Positions 1 through 5,789 of a stretch of 7,653 bases of DNA are shown in pieces. The notes under the pieces were generated by a model that was not told the origin of the DNA, did no database searches, and saw nothing but the letters and a program-made list of their open reading frames with translations. The stretch comes from Bacteroidota bacterium. GTDB taxonomy: Bacteria; Bacteroidota; Bacteroidia; Bacteroidales; Cfx3-03. Positions within the stretch are counted from its first letter, which is position 1, and each line of letters starts with the position of its first letter. Location of the stretch: the NCBI GenBank assembly GCA_030706265.1, contig JAUZOX010000114.1:1-7653 (forward strand). Direction: 5' to 3'. The translations under genes were made by a program, and so were the position numbers.

Positions 1-221
1 AGAAAGCAGTCAATATCACCACAAGGGGTGGAGCATACCTGGAAGGCCCTGGATCCGCCTTTGAAATGGGCGACCGGTATTTAAGAACCTTATTTGCCTT
101 TTTGGGAATCCGGGATTATGCTACCATTGCTGCAGAAGAATTGGATGTCATCGGAATGGATGTCGAAGCTATTGTTAACAAGGCAATTAAAGAAGCCCAG
201 GAATTGGCAAAGACTTTTTAA
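1..221 (+). CDS. azoR: FMN-dependent NADH-azoreductase, C-terminal part
   Basis: The last 72 codons of a gene entering from the left edge, read in the frame starting at base 3 and ending in TAA at 219-221. The visible part carries the family signature TTRGGAYLEGPG followed by an amphipathic segment DRYLRTLFAFLGI and a helical C-terminus. In the flavodoxin-fold azoreductases (AzoR, formerly AcpD) the GG-x-Y loop lies beside the FMN, and the YLRTxxxFxG helix is the last well conserved element. These cytosolic homodimers use NAD(P)H and FMN to reduce quinones and azo compounds. The start, the N-terminal phosphate-binding loop and the promoter are outside the window. A hairpin terminator follows, and the gene runs opposite to the cluster at 829-5894, so it appears to be flanking chromosome and not part of that cluster. 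The family call is confident; the exact substrate is unknown. Confidence 0.87.
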   Translation, partial: KAVNITTRGGAYLEGPGSAFEMGDRYLRTLFAFLGIRDYATIAAEELDVIGMDVEAIVNKAIKEAQELAKTF

Positions 222-256
222 CGCACACAACCCCAATAAGCATTGATTGAAAGCGG

Positions 257-299
257 TGATTGCCTTTATCGGAACAATATGATCCGGCAAAGGCAATCA
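257..299 (+). terminator. Hairpin terminator after the azoreductase gene
   Basis: An 11-bp perfect stem (TGATTGCCTTT at 257-267 with AAAGGCAATCA at 289-299), extended inside by a second 4-bp pairing (CGGA at 270-273 with TCCG at 283-286). It lies 35 bases after the stop codon. The trailing T run is short (CTTT at 301-304), so termination is inferred mainly from stem strength and position. Confidence 0.55.
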
Positions 300-304
300 T
301 CTTT

Positions 305-743
305 AAAATATTAAGGTAAATTTCATTGATAACACGCTCTGTTCTGATTTAAAGGACTAGAATGCAAAAGCTATATATTGGCTTGGAAGCACCGCCTTCA
401 CCTTGTATGCAACTTGGCTAAAATGAGATCCGAGAGCGGGTACAGCATTGAAAGGAGCTATCTGAACTGCTACACTCCTTTACTCATAGAAAATGAAGAG
501 TCCAAAATTTACTTTGCCAGGAAATCCAATTCCATTGCTTCAAAACCAACTTCTATAGTGCCCTCCATGGGAACTTACCAGGGGGGTGGAACATAAGTTG
601 TGGTTAAAGAACATGACGAATCCTACCTCTCTCGGCACGGCATATGGAATAGGCTGCTTCGGTTCGTTCGGTTTTAAAAGCAGCTTAATGCGCCTTTTCT
701 TTTTACCGATATCCGATCATATTAATGAAAGGAAAATTTCATT
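305..743. other. Stretch without a supported gene
   Basis: About 440 bases between the azoreductase terminator and repeat R1. A 72-codon open frame exists on the + strand (378-596), but I recognise nothing in its product and see no promoter. A 7-bp inverted repeat (GCTGCTT 653-659 with AAGCAGC 678-684, 18-base loop) is followed by T-rich sequence and could be a weak terminator. The segment lies where another minus-strand unit would be expected downstream of R1, but no minus-strand frame stays open, so it may hold a decayed unit. Confidence 0.4.
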
Positions 744-832
744 CGAAAATAATTTGTATTAAACAGGTCGTATAGAGCTCGCATCTATGCGTGGATCATT
801 AGTGTTTGTGTTTTTAAACGTGCTCGTTTCAT
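744..832 (-). repeat. Intergenic repeat copy R1 (89 bp)
   Basis: Most distal of four related repeats, all in the orientation of the minus-strand genes. Read on the minus strand it starts ATGAAACGAGCACG, has a small hairpin (+ strand GTTT-TT-AAAC core near 809-820), then a second hairpin with stem CGCAT/ATGCG (+ strand 780-791), then ATACGACCTG and an AT-rich end that includes AAATTATTTTCG. The stop codon of the HIRAN gene (TGA, 829-831) lies in its first bases. No gene is visible beyond it on the minus strand. Confidence 0.8.
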
Positions 833-1161
833 TCGGCTTTTGCCGGAATAATATAGACTATCACCCCGACCTGTTGCTCGGGGGGGAGCTCGCGCGACAA
901 TTGGTTTATGCGTACTTCGAATAAACCGGAATATCCAAGTTCGATAAACTTGCTGATTTCATGATTATCGGAACGGGGAATAAATCCGAGTTTGTAATCG
1001 CCATAATAAATGGCTACCGCGTAGGGGTCAAATTTATTGTCTTCTTCGCGTGCAAGGGTGAGTTCTGTACCGATCTTTAATTCGTTGAAGGCAATGCAGC
1101 CATCCCAATATGAGAAGCCGGCAATGTGGAAGGAGAGGAAATGTCTGTGTTTGGTGTTCAT
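829..1161 (-). CDS. Stand-alone HIRAN-domain protein
   Basis: A 110-residue cytosolic protein that is essentially one HIRAN domain. The run from FHIAGFSYWDG (about 11-21) through LTLAREEDNKFDPYAVAIYY (about 34-53) to KLGFIPRSDNHEISKFI (about 57-73) matches the family pattern of a beta barrel with the conserved xxNxxDxxAVxV and GYIPR-like segments. HIRAN domains bind single-stranded 3' DNA ends in the eukaryotic helicase HLTF. Bacterial versions occur alone or fused to nucleases and helicases, and their roles are mostly unproven. The start codon directly abuts repeat R2 and the stop codon lies inside repeat R1, so the gene exactly fills the space between two repeats. It is the most GC-rich gene of the cluster (a sampled line is about 57% GC). 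The domain call is firm; the role is unknown, with DNA repair or defence the likeliest context. Confidence 0.85.
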   Translation of the reverse strand: MNTKHRHFLSFHIAGFSYWDGCIAFNELKIGTELTLAREEDNKFDPYAVAIYYGDYKLGFIPRSDNHEISKFIELGYSGLFEVRINQLSRELPPEQQVGVIVYIIPAKAE

Positions 1162-1306
1162 GACTAAATAATTTTAATAAACAGGTCTTATGGAGCTCAC
1201 ATGTATGCTCGGTTCATGACTAAATAATTTTAATAAATAGGTCTTATGGAGCTCGCATGTAAGCTCGGTTCAACGGTTTTGTGATTTCCATTCATGCTTG
1301 TTTCAT
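1162..1306 (-). repeat. Intergenic repeat copy R2 with a 56-bp tandem duplication
   Basis: Second copy of the repeat family, between the WYL gene and the HIRAN gene. Its gene-proximal half is present twice in direct tandem (1162-1217 and 1218-1273; 52 of 56 positions match), each with GGTCTTATGGAGCTC and GCTCGGTTCA on the + strand. The remaining part (1274-1306) carries GTTTTGTGATTTCC and the end block CATGCTTGTTTCAT. The base after the first tandem unit is the start codon of the HIRAN gene, whose first six bases ATGAAC match the start of the repeat unit itself. Confidence 0.85.
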
Positions 1307-1365
1307 GCCGTAAATATTTGATGAGTTAACTTTACGGTACAAATAAACCTTAGGGTTGTGTCAAC

Positions 1366-2277
1366 TTATGACACCAGAAAAATTTTTTCGATTTTCTTTA
1401 TTCTATCGCTTATATAATTTTCAAATTCAGGCGAATCCAAAATTACTATATCATCAGTTAGTCCCATGACAAACCGGCCCACCCCTTCGTAGGAACAAAT
1501 ATTTGTTTCGAGTAACCATTCATGATCGGAAATTTTCCGAATGTATTTTGACGCCAGCGGATATTCCTCGGTCAACAAGCTGACGGCACGCAGGCCGAGT
1601 TTGAGTTTAACAGGCTTGATTTCATCGCTGTGCATGCGGAAAATATCGATATATCCCGATTTATGTTTTGATTCGTTTTCCCATTGTCCGGGTAGGATTT
1701 CAACCGAACCGATGCGGGAAACTTTAAATAACTTGTTGTCGTTTTCATTTGGACAGTAACACCAGATTTGAACGTAATTGGTCGTAAATGCAAATGCTTC
1801 AACTTTGCGGTCGCGGATATCGCTTCCATGAGCGGAAGAGTAGTTGTGAAGCATGACCTGTCGTTTGTTTTCCATTGCTTCGACCAGAAGTTTGATATTC
1901 CGGCCGTTCTTTCCGTTTACGATGGTCTCGGCCAGAACGTGATAATCATAAACGGTATATAGTTTCTTCTTCAGGTTCTGTTTCAGCAGGTTGTTTTCGT
2001 CGATGCTCTCAATGGCCGATTTCAGGATATAGGCTTCTTCTTCCGTGAAGTGAATCAACTCACTGATATCCCTGAAGTATGGTGAGGATTTGTCAAATTT
2101 AATGAAGCTGTCTTTTTTCTTGATAACAAAACCCGCATCCCTGAACGTGTCAACATACCGGTATACCGAGCGGACGGATATCGACAATCTGTCTGCGATT
2201 TCTTCAACGGTTAATGAATTGTTTGCAGTCAGCATTTTCATTAAGCGCAACAGCCGTTCAAATTTGGGTTGATCCAT
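1366..2277 (-). CDS. WYL-domain transcriptional regulator (YafY type)
   Basis: A 303-aa regulator with the full family layout. The N-terminus (about 3-60) is a winged helix of the HTH_11 type, with recognition segment ISVRSVYRYVDTFRDAGF (33-50). The WYL domain (about 135-195) shows VQIWCYCPNENDNKLFKVSRI, where W172-C-Y stands at the WYL position and F184-x-V-S-R188-I carries the conserved arginine. The C-terminal WCX extension covers about 222-300. WYL regulators sense nucleic acid or nucleotide ligands; members such as BrxR and CapW repress phage-defence genes. ATG at 2275-2277 is the only good start and has no Shine-Dalgarno motif. It lies 187 bases after the nucleotidyltransferase gene and appears to have its own promoter. 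Control of neighbouring genes is inference; the family call is confident. Confidence 0.9.
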   Translation of the reverse strand: MDQPKFERLLRLMKMLTANNSLTVEEIADRLSISVRSVYRYVDTFRDAGFVIKKKDSFIKFDKSSPYFRDISELIHFTEEEAYILKSAIESIDENNLLKQNLKKKLYTVYDYHVLAETIVNGKNGRNIKLLVEAMENKRQVMLHNYSSAHGSDIRDRKVEAFAFTTNYVQIWCYCPNENDNKLFKVSRIGSVEILPGQWENESKHKSGYIDIFRMHSDEIKPVKLKLGLRAVSLLTEEYPLASKYIRKISDHEWLLETNICSYEGVGRFVMGLTDDIVILDSPEFENYISDRIKKIEKIFLVS

Positions 2278-2317
2278 TTTTAGAGGATTTGAATTGGTTG
2301 AGATTCGATCTGATAAT

Positions 2318-2338
2318 CAAAGGTAAAAACTTAAGTTT
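2318..2338 (-). promoter_or_regulatory. Probable promoter and possible operator of the WYL gene
   Basis: On the minus strand TACCTTTG (+ 2318-2325) fits the Bacteroidota -7 box TAnnTTTG exactly, about 40 bases before the start codon. Just upstream is a perfect 12-bp palindrome AAACTTAAGTTT (2327-2338), placed where a repressor would block polymerase. A clear -33 TTTG at normal spacing is not seen, so this is tentative. Confidence 0.4.
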
Positions 2339-2464
2339 AAATTGGATAAACAAAATATGTTTCACCCATAAAGCTGTCAGAAATGAATGCAAAACGAAGT
2401 TAATCAAAAATTTTTCAGGTCAGTTAGGTTGGCTGAAGAATGAGGGTATATTGCTCCCGATAAA

Positions 2465-3127
2465 TCACTTTGCGTTCATGGTTTCTGCCAATTCAACAAA
2501 ATCCAGTTTAATCAACTCCCATTCTTTGTGTTTCAAACAAACGGGATCAATATCTTCATCTGCCATTGTGAAATTTGAGAGGTTGGCAATAATGCTTTTC
2601 CTGTCATGGGTATATTCATTTCGCTGTTGATGCAGCTCGAGCATTTCCGGGATAGTATAGGTCTTCAATAGCTCATGTAAATCCCAAAAATCTTTCTTGC
2701 GCCCACCACGCGAAATAACATCAATCTTCATGGAAGTAACATCAGCCAGACTGGCAATCCGGATGCCATCCACAATTTCGGCAGGGTCGGTGATTGCATC
2801 ATGATAATATAAGTCCACTTTGATATTTTCATTTGCAGAGTTGCCGACATAGTATGACCTCCCCGGACCTACAATGCTGGTTGTGTTAGTGCAATCAAAG
2901 TATGGATAATTTTTCCTGAAAAATTCTATAAAAATCGAAAAATCCAAACTACCGTAAGGGGCATTTGTAAACAAATCGATGTCAGCCGATTTTCGATGAC
3001 CCAGACGCAAACTTAATGACGTGCCTCCAACCAATACAAATGGATCAAAAACCGGACTGTCCATTAGATCATGGAGTATCTTTCTCAGCAAAGGCATCAC
3101 AGTTTCGTAATGTAGCCGTGATAACAT
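2465..3127 (-). CDS. AbiEii/AbiGii-type nucleotidyltransferase toxin
   Basis: A 220-aa protein with the fold signature of DNA polymerase beta-like nucleotidyltransferases of the AbiEii family (PF08843). VLVGGTSLSLRLGHRKSADIDLF contains GGTS at 34-37 and the metal-binding pair D49-x-D51, and a third acidic candidate D105 lies in KVDLYYHD. The later family motif LADVTSMKIDVISRGGRKKDFWDLHELL (about 127-154) provides K134, R140, K144 and D149. AbiEii toxins transfer nucleotides to RNA targets, in related enzymes to tRNA 3' ends, and are held in check by a partner encoded upstream. Here the upstream gene is the HTH protein at 3290-3769, but repeat R3 separates the two by 162 bases instead of the usual overlap or few bases. 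The start codon is 6 bases after the repeat. The family is confident; toxicity is inferred. Confidence 0.88.
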   Translation of the reverse strand: MLSRLHYETVMPLLRKILHDLMDSPVFDPFVLVGGTSLSLRLGHRKSADIDLFTNAPYGSLDFSIFIEFFRKNYPYFDCTNTTSIVGPGRSYYVGNSANENIKVDLYYHDAITDPAEIVDGIRIASLADVTSMKIDVISRGGRKKDFWDLHELLKTYTIPEMLELHQQRNEYTHDRKSIIANLSNFTMADEDIDPVCLKHKEWELIKLDFVELAETMNAK

Positions 3128-3133
3128 TTCATA

Positions 3134-3277
3134 CGAAAAATAATTTGATTAAATAGGTCGTATGGAACTCGCATGGAAGATTTTTATACGGATATTATTT
3201 TATGAATTGGTCGTATAGAGCTCGCATAAAATGCTCGGTTCATTGGTGTTTGTGATCTTTGATCATGCTCGTTTCAT
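3134..3277 (-). repeat. Intergenic repeat copy R3, partly duplicated (144 bp)
   Basis: Third copy, between the HTH gene (stop 3290-3292) and the nucleotidyltransferase gene (start 3127). It has the complete gene-sense head (+ strand TGCTCGTTTCAT at its right end), the hairpin TGATC-TTT-GATCA (3253-3265) and the hairpin GCAT-AAA-ATGC (3224-3234). The block GGTCGTATAGAGCTCGCAT (3209-3227) recurs as GGTCGTATGGAACTCGCAT (3156-3174; 17 of 19 match), so it is longer than R1 and R4. Confidence 0.85.
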
Positions 3278-3289
3278 CATGATTGTTTA

Positions 3290-3769
3290 TCAGGAGATGG
3301 GATGAGTTGTCTCCTTTTTATATTGCTCCAGTTCAGTAACGGTCAAATGATAAAACCGGGTGATTTCATCAATCTCAGTGTCATTGCCTCTTTCCAAAAC
3401 ACGTCGTATTACAGCCTTTTTATATTTGGCCCAATTGATTTGATCAAAGTCGGCATCCCAAAACAGTGATTTGCGAATGCGGGGAGGACTATCGAAAAGC
3501 TGAAGCAACGCTTTGTCTTTGCATCGTTTTATATCATAGTGTGTTTGAAGGATTGCCAGAAATCCTTCGTCATATCCCAATAAAACCTCTATTTTCAAGG
3601 CTTGTTCCGTGGTCAGGTCACGCCTGCCGTTAATCACCGCATTTATTGTCTGCGAAGGGATTCCAGTCTCCTGCGCTAAAAAGCGTTGGGTAAGGTGTTG
3701 CCTTTTCAAATCCCTTTCAATCAGTTTTCCGGGATGCAGTCCTTTCAATATGTCAATCCGGTTAACCAT
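3290..3769 (-). CDS. HigA-like HTH antitoxin/regulator with DUF6922-like tail
   Basis: A 159-aa cytosolic DNA-binding protein. Residues about 12-75 form an XRE/HigA helix-turn-helix: HPGKLIERDLK, then LTQRFLAQETGIPSQTINAV with the recognition helix at about 38-47, then NGRRDLTTEQALKIEVLLG. A linker leads to the segment RIRKSLFWDADFDQINWAKY (97-116) and VIRRVLERG (120-128), which I recognise as the DUF6922 type (an LFWD-x-D motif followed by W and a VLERG helix), often encoded next to AbiEii-type nucleotidyltransferases in Bacteroidota. It is therefore the likely antitoxin and autorepressor for the gene at 2465-3127. A 30-bp perfect palindrome sits 30 bases before its start codon. The pair is interrupted by repeat R3, which is atypical. 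It lacks the C-terminal winged-helix layout of classical AbiEi. Confidence 0.82.
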   Translation of the reverse strand: MVNRIDILKGLHPGKLIERDLKRQHLTQRFLAQETGIPSQTINAVINGRRDLTTEQALKIEVLLGYDEGFLAILQTHYDIKRCKDKALLQLFDSPPRIRKSLFWDADFDQINWAKYKKAVIRRVLERGNDTEIDEITRFYHLTVTELEQYKKETTHPIS

Positions 3770-3787
3770 ATTTTACTTTGATTTCTG

Positions 3788-3829
3788 TAAAGATAACGTA
3801 TAAAAGTAAACAAAATTGTTTACTTTTAT
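3788..3829 (-). promoter_or_regulatory. Palindromic operator and putative promoter of the HTH gene
   Basis: A perfect inverted repeat with 14-bp arms (ATAAAAGTAAACAA at 3800-3813 and its complement at 3816-3829) and a 2-base centre. Four bases closer to the gene, the minus strand reads TATCTTTA (3795 to 3788), close to the Bacteroidota -7 box. The palindrome contains TTTG, but only 15 bases from the -7 box, which is short. Binding by the HTH protein as an autorepressor is inferred from position and symmetry. Confidence 0.55.
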
Positions 3830-4122
3830 TATTCTTGGCTAATTTGAACTTGTGGGCAATAAGGATCTATGCCAAGTATGCCCTTTGGATATGGTCTGGG
3901 AATTGATACAATTGTTGCGGAGCACGATCCCGGTTATATTCAGAAAATTAGAACCCGAACCAAATGCATTAGCGTTGATCGGATCTATAGCTTTGTGATC
4001 ACAAGTCCGCTTTTTCTATCTATTCCTTTACTACGCGGAGGCGTGTTAACTTCTAGAAGCTTTTTTAAAAAAAAATGGAAAAAAGTAATTGAACTGTTCT
4101 ATAACTTTTGGTAGCCAATAAT
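3830..4122. other. Intergenic stretch between nuclease and HTH genes
   Basis: About 290 bases with no supported gene. An 81-codon + strand frame (3869-4114) has an unrecognised product and ends in the AT-rich tract after the nuclease gene. The part at 3841-4010 is distinctly richer in GC than the neighbouring nuclease gene, so it may be a remnant of other DNA. No copy of the R1-R4 repeat occurs here, unlike after the other units. Confidence 0.35.
4081..4109 (-). terminator. Possible terminator after the nuclease gene
   Basis: An interrupted palindrome: AAAAGT (4081-4086) with ACTTTT (4104-4109), and inside it GAAC (4091-4094) with GTTC (4096-4099). On the minus strand it follows the nuclease stop codon by 13 bases and is followed by long T runs (through about 4066). 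The central loop would be too tight for both pairings fully, so the call is weak. Confidence 0.35.
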
Positions 4123-5022
4123 TCAAACGATGTTTGTAGCGTTATTAGCATTTTTTATTAGCATTTCTATTTTTGTTGAAACTGTATGACCATTAGCACA
4201 TTCTTTAATTTTATCATTAGGATAACAAAAGTTAACTTCTAAACCACAAATATCACAAATTTGTTTGTATTCTGTTAATGGCATTTTATTTGGATATGCT
4301 AATTCTAAAAGTGACAAAAGTTTTTGGTTGTTAATAAGTTCAATTTTCTCGTCTAAACCTTTAATATATTGGAGTGAAGTTTTTCTAAAATCAGAAGTTG
4401 TTACAAAAAAACCTTTCTCGGCTCTTTCATTATAAACGGCAGCAAAGAATTTTTGAATTAACTCTCTGCCTATTAAGTTTGATTCTGAATATCTCTTACA
4501 CTCAACCAAGTATTTTATATTATCTTTAGTCATTACAATATCAAATCCTTTATCATTGCTTTTAGATGTCAATTTTGTTTTATAGCCCAATTTTTTATAC
4601 ATATCGGATATTATTTTTTCAAATTCAAAAGGATCAACATTTCTTAAATAATCTAATTTTGTATAATTTATTTCTTTTATAAATTTGATAATCTTTGAAT
4701 TATTCAATTTTATTTTTTCATTAATTGGATCAACTAATCTCTTATGTTTAGAATAATTGTTGTTCTCAATAAAATTCGTTCCTTTTTTTTCTGATGATTT
4801 CAAAAATGACTGTAAATAAGGATAGGACAAACTAAATACAACCAAAACAAAAAAAATAATAGAAGTTTTGATAATAACTTCTTTGAGTGTTAAAAAATTA
4901 TTATTGAAAATTGATCCATATTCAAAAACCAGAACCCCTAAAACCAGATAAATACCTAAAAGTCGCAAAGAGAATTTTACAGCTTTTTTAAAATGATTTT
5001 GAAACAAATTCATAATTTCCAT
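4123..5022 (-). CDS. Membrane-anchored Mrr-like restriction endonuclease with C-terminal cysteine cluster
   Basis: A 299-aa protein in three parts. Residues about 17-33 and 48-67 are two hydrophobic membrane segments. A charged linker follows. The region at about 128-240 is a PD-(D/E)XK nuclease of the Mrr type: DPFEFEKIISDMYKKLGYKT, then NDKGFDIV with D161 and YLVECKRY with E174-x-K176 as the catalytic set, then IQKFFAAVYNERAEKGFFVTT. The tail (about 255-280) holds CDIC (C256, C259), C266 and CANGH (C275, H279), a likely zinc site. Mrr-type enzymes cleave modified or foreign DNA. The two membrane helices would place the nuclease domain at the inner face of the membrane. It starts 12 bases after repeat R4; a second in-frame ATG lies three codons in. 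Sampled lines are about 22-27% GC, far below the WYL and HIRAN genes, which suggests a different origin. Confidence 0.83.
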   Translation of the reverse strand: MEIMNLFQNHFKKAVKFSLRLLGIYLVLGVLVFEYGSIFNNNFLTLKEVIIKTSIIFFVLVVFSLSYPYLQSFLKSSEKKGTNFIENNNYSKHKRLVDPINEKIKLNNSKIIKFIKEINYTKLDYLRNVDPFEFEKIISDMYKKLGYKTKLTSKSNDKGFDIVMTKDNIKYLVECKRYSESNLIGRELIQKFFAAVYNERAEKGFFVTTSDFRKTSLQYIKGLDEKIELINNQKLLSLLELAYPNKMPLTEYKQICDICGLEVNFCYPNDKIKECANGHTVSTKIEMLIKNANNATNIV

Positions 5023-5034
5023 TTGTTTTGCAAG

Positions 5035-5129
5035 CGAAATTATTTAATTTTAATGAAAATGAAGATTGTATTTTCTCGCAAGATGCTCGGTTCATCGTTG
5101 TTTGTGATTTTCAATCATGCTCGTTTCAT
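5035..5129 (-). repeat. Intergenic repeat copy R4 (95 bp), overlapping a gene end
   Basis: Fourth copy, between the unrecognised gene (stop 5092-5094) and the nuclease gene (start 5022). The right part on the + strand, ATGCTCGGTTCAT and hairpin TGATT-TTC-AATCA then CATGCTCGTTTCAT, is nearly identical to R3. The ATACGACC block is replaced by unrelated sequence, while the AT-rich end (ATTATTTAATTTTAAT) is kept. The last 11 codons and the stop of the upstream gene are read from this repeat. Confidence 0.8.
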
Positions 5130-5652
5130 TAGAATATAAATACAATTCCAATTCAGCGATATTGGGCTTATTGTACTCGGATAATTTTTCCTTCGAAAGA
5201 TTGATGATATTTATATATTCCTCCTCATCTAAATCCTTTGTCCATGAAACTGGATTTTTTATTCCTAATTTTTCCTGGATTTTTCGATCTATTGGAAAAT
5301 GAGGTGGAGTACTTTTTATTTTGCCAAAGCACCAAAGATACTTGAGATACAAATTCAACAACTTCTGACAAATACCAAAATTCAGCTTTCGCTCTTCTAA
5401 AATATTGCCGTGGAGTTTTGAAAACTCGCTTATTTCATAAATGTGCTTGATATGAGCATCCTCAGCAACCGGAGAATTATAATTCGGAATGATATTTTTG
5501 TCAATATAGTTTTTAAGTTCTGATTTGAATTTTCGTTTAGCTCCTTCATCTTCATCACTAAATCCATTAGCATACACATTTGCACGTTGGAAGGCTGCAT
5601 TTATGGTCAAAAACCATAATTCGTTTAAAATAAATTGTTGTTGTTCGCTCAT
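5092..5652 (-). CDS. Unrecognised conserved-looking Bacteroidota protein
   Basis: A 186-aa soluble, mainly helical protein with no signal peptide or membrane segment. I do not recognise a named domain. It has the look of a family I associate with hypothetical proteins of Bacteroidota: an N-terminal LWFLTINAAFQRANVYANGFSDED-like stretch (about 13-36), a charged helix KRKFKSELKNYIDKNI, then LNFGICQKLLNLYLKYLWCFG (about 92-112) followed by PPHFPIDRKIQEKLG (about 117-131). ATG at 5650-5652 is chosen because the protein-like sequence starts there (MSEQQQFILNELW). The frame is open up to 5805, but the extra 51 residues are cysteine-rich (CCCKK) and low in similarity to normal coding sequence. Its last 11 residues (ETSMIENHKQR) come from repeat R4, so the native C-terminus may have been altered. 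It is first in the minus-strand row; function unknown. Confidence 0.7.
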   Translation of the reverse strand: MSEQQQFILNELWFLTINAAFQRANVYANGFSDEDEGAKRKFKSELKNYIDKNIIPNYNSPVAEDAHIKHIYEISEFSKLHGNILEERKLNFGICQKLLNLYLKYLWCFGKIKSTPPHFPIDRKIQEKLGIKNPVSWTKDLDEEEYINIINLSKEKLSEYNKPNIAELELYLYSNETSMIENHKQR

Positions 5653-5789
5653 GCGATATTTTTTTGTTTTACTGTTGTCAGCTTTTTTTTTCACTCTTTC
5701 GAATTGTGTGAAACATTCCTGAAACGCTTTTTTACAACAACAGTAAGAATTTATTATAGTGATGTGTTTGGTAAATATGTTATTTGTAT

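Noticed and set aside
378..596. 72-codon + strand frame
   Set aside because: Unrecognised, low-complexity-like product with no promoter or neighbour support.
579..597. Similarity of GGGGGGTGGAACATAA to the GGGGTGGAGCATAC of the azoreductase gene
   Set aside because: The match is too short and flanks do not align, so a duplicated azoreductase remnant is not supported.
1541..1962. Several + strand frames opposite the WYL gene
   Set aside because: Shadows of the minus-strand coding sequence.
744..3277. CRISPR array
   Set aside because: The repeats are 89-145 bp, variable, and separated by whole genes; there are no regular short spacers.
3869..4114. 81-codon + strand frame
   Set aside because: No recognised product, no promoter, and its end runs through a poly-A tract; most likely a chance frame or relic.
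744..5129. Canonical integron attC sites
   Set aside because: Overall placement fits, but no RYYYAAC and GTTRRRY core pair with complementary ends could be found in any of the four repeats, so they are not called attC.
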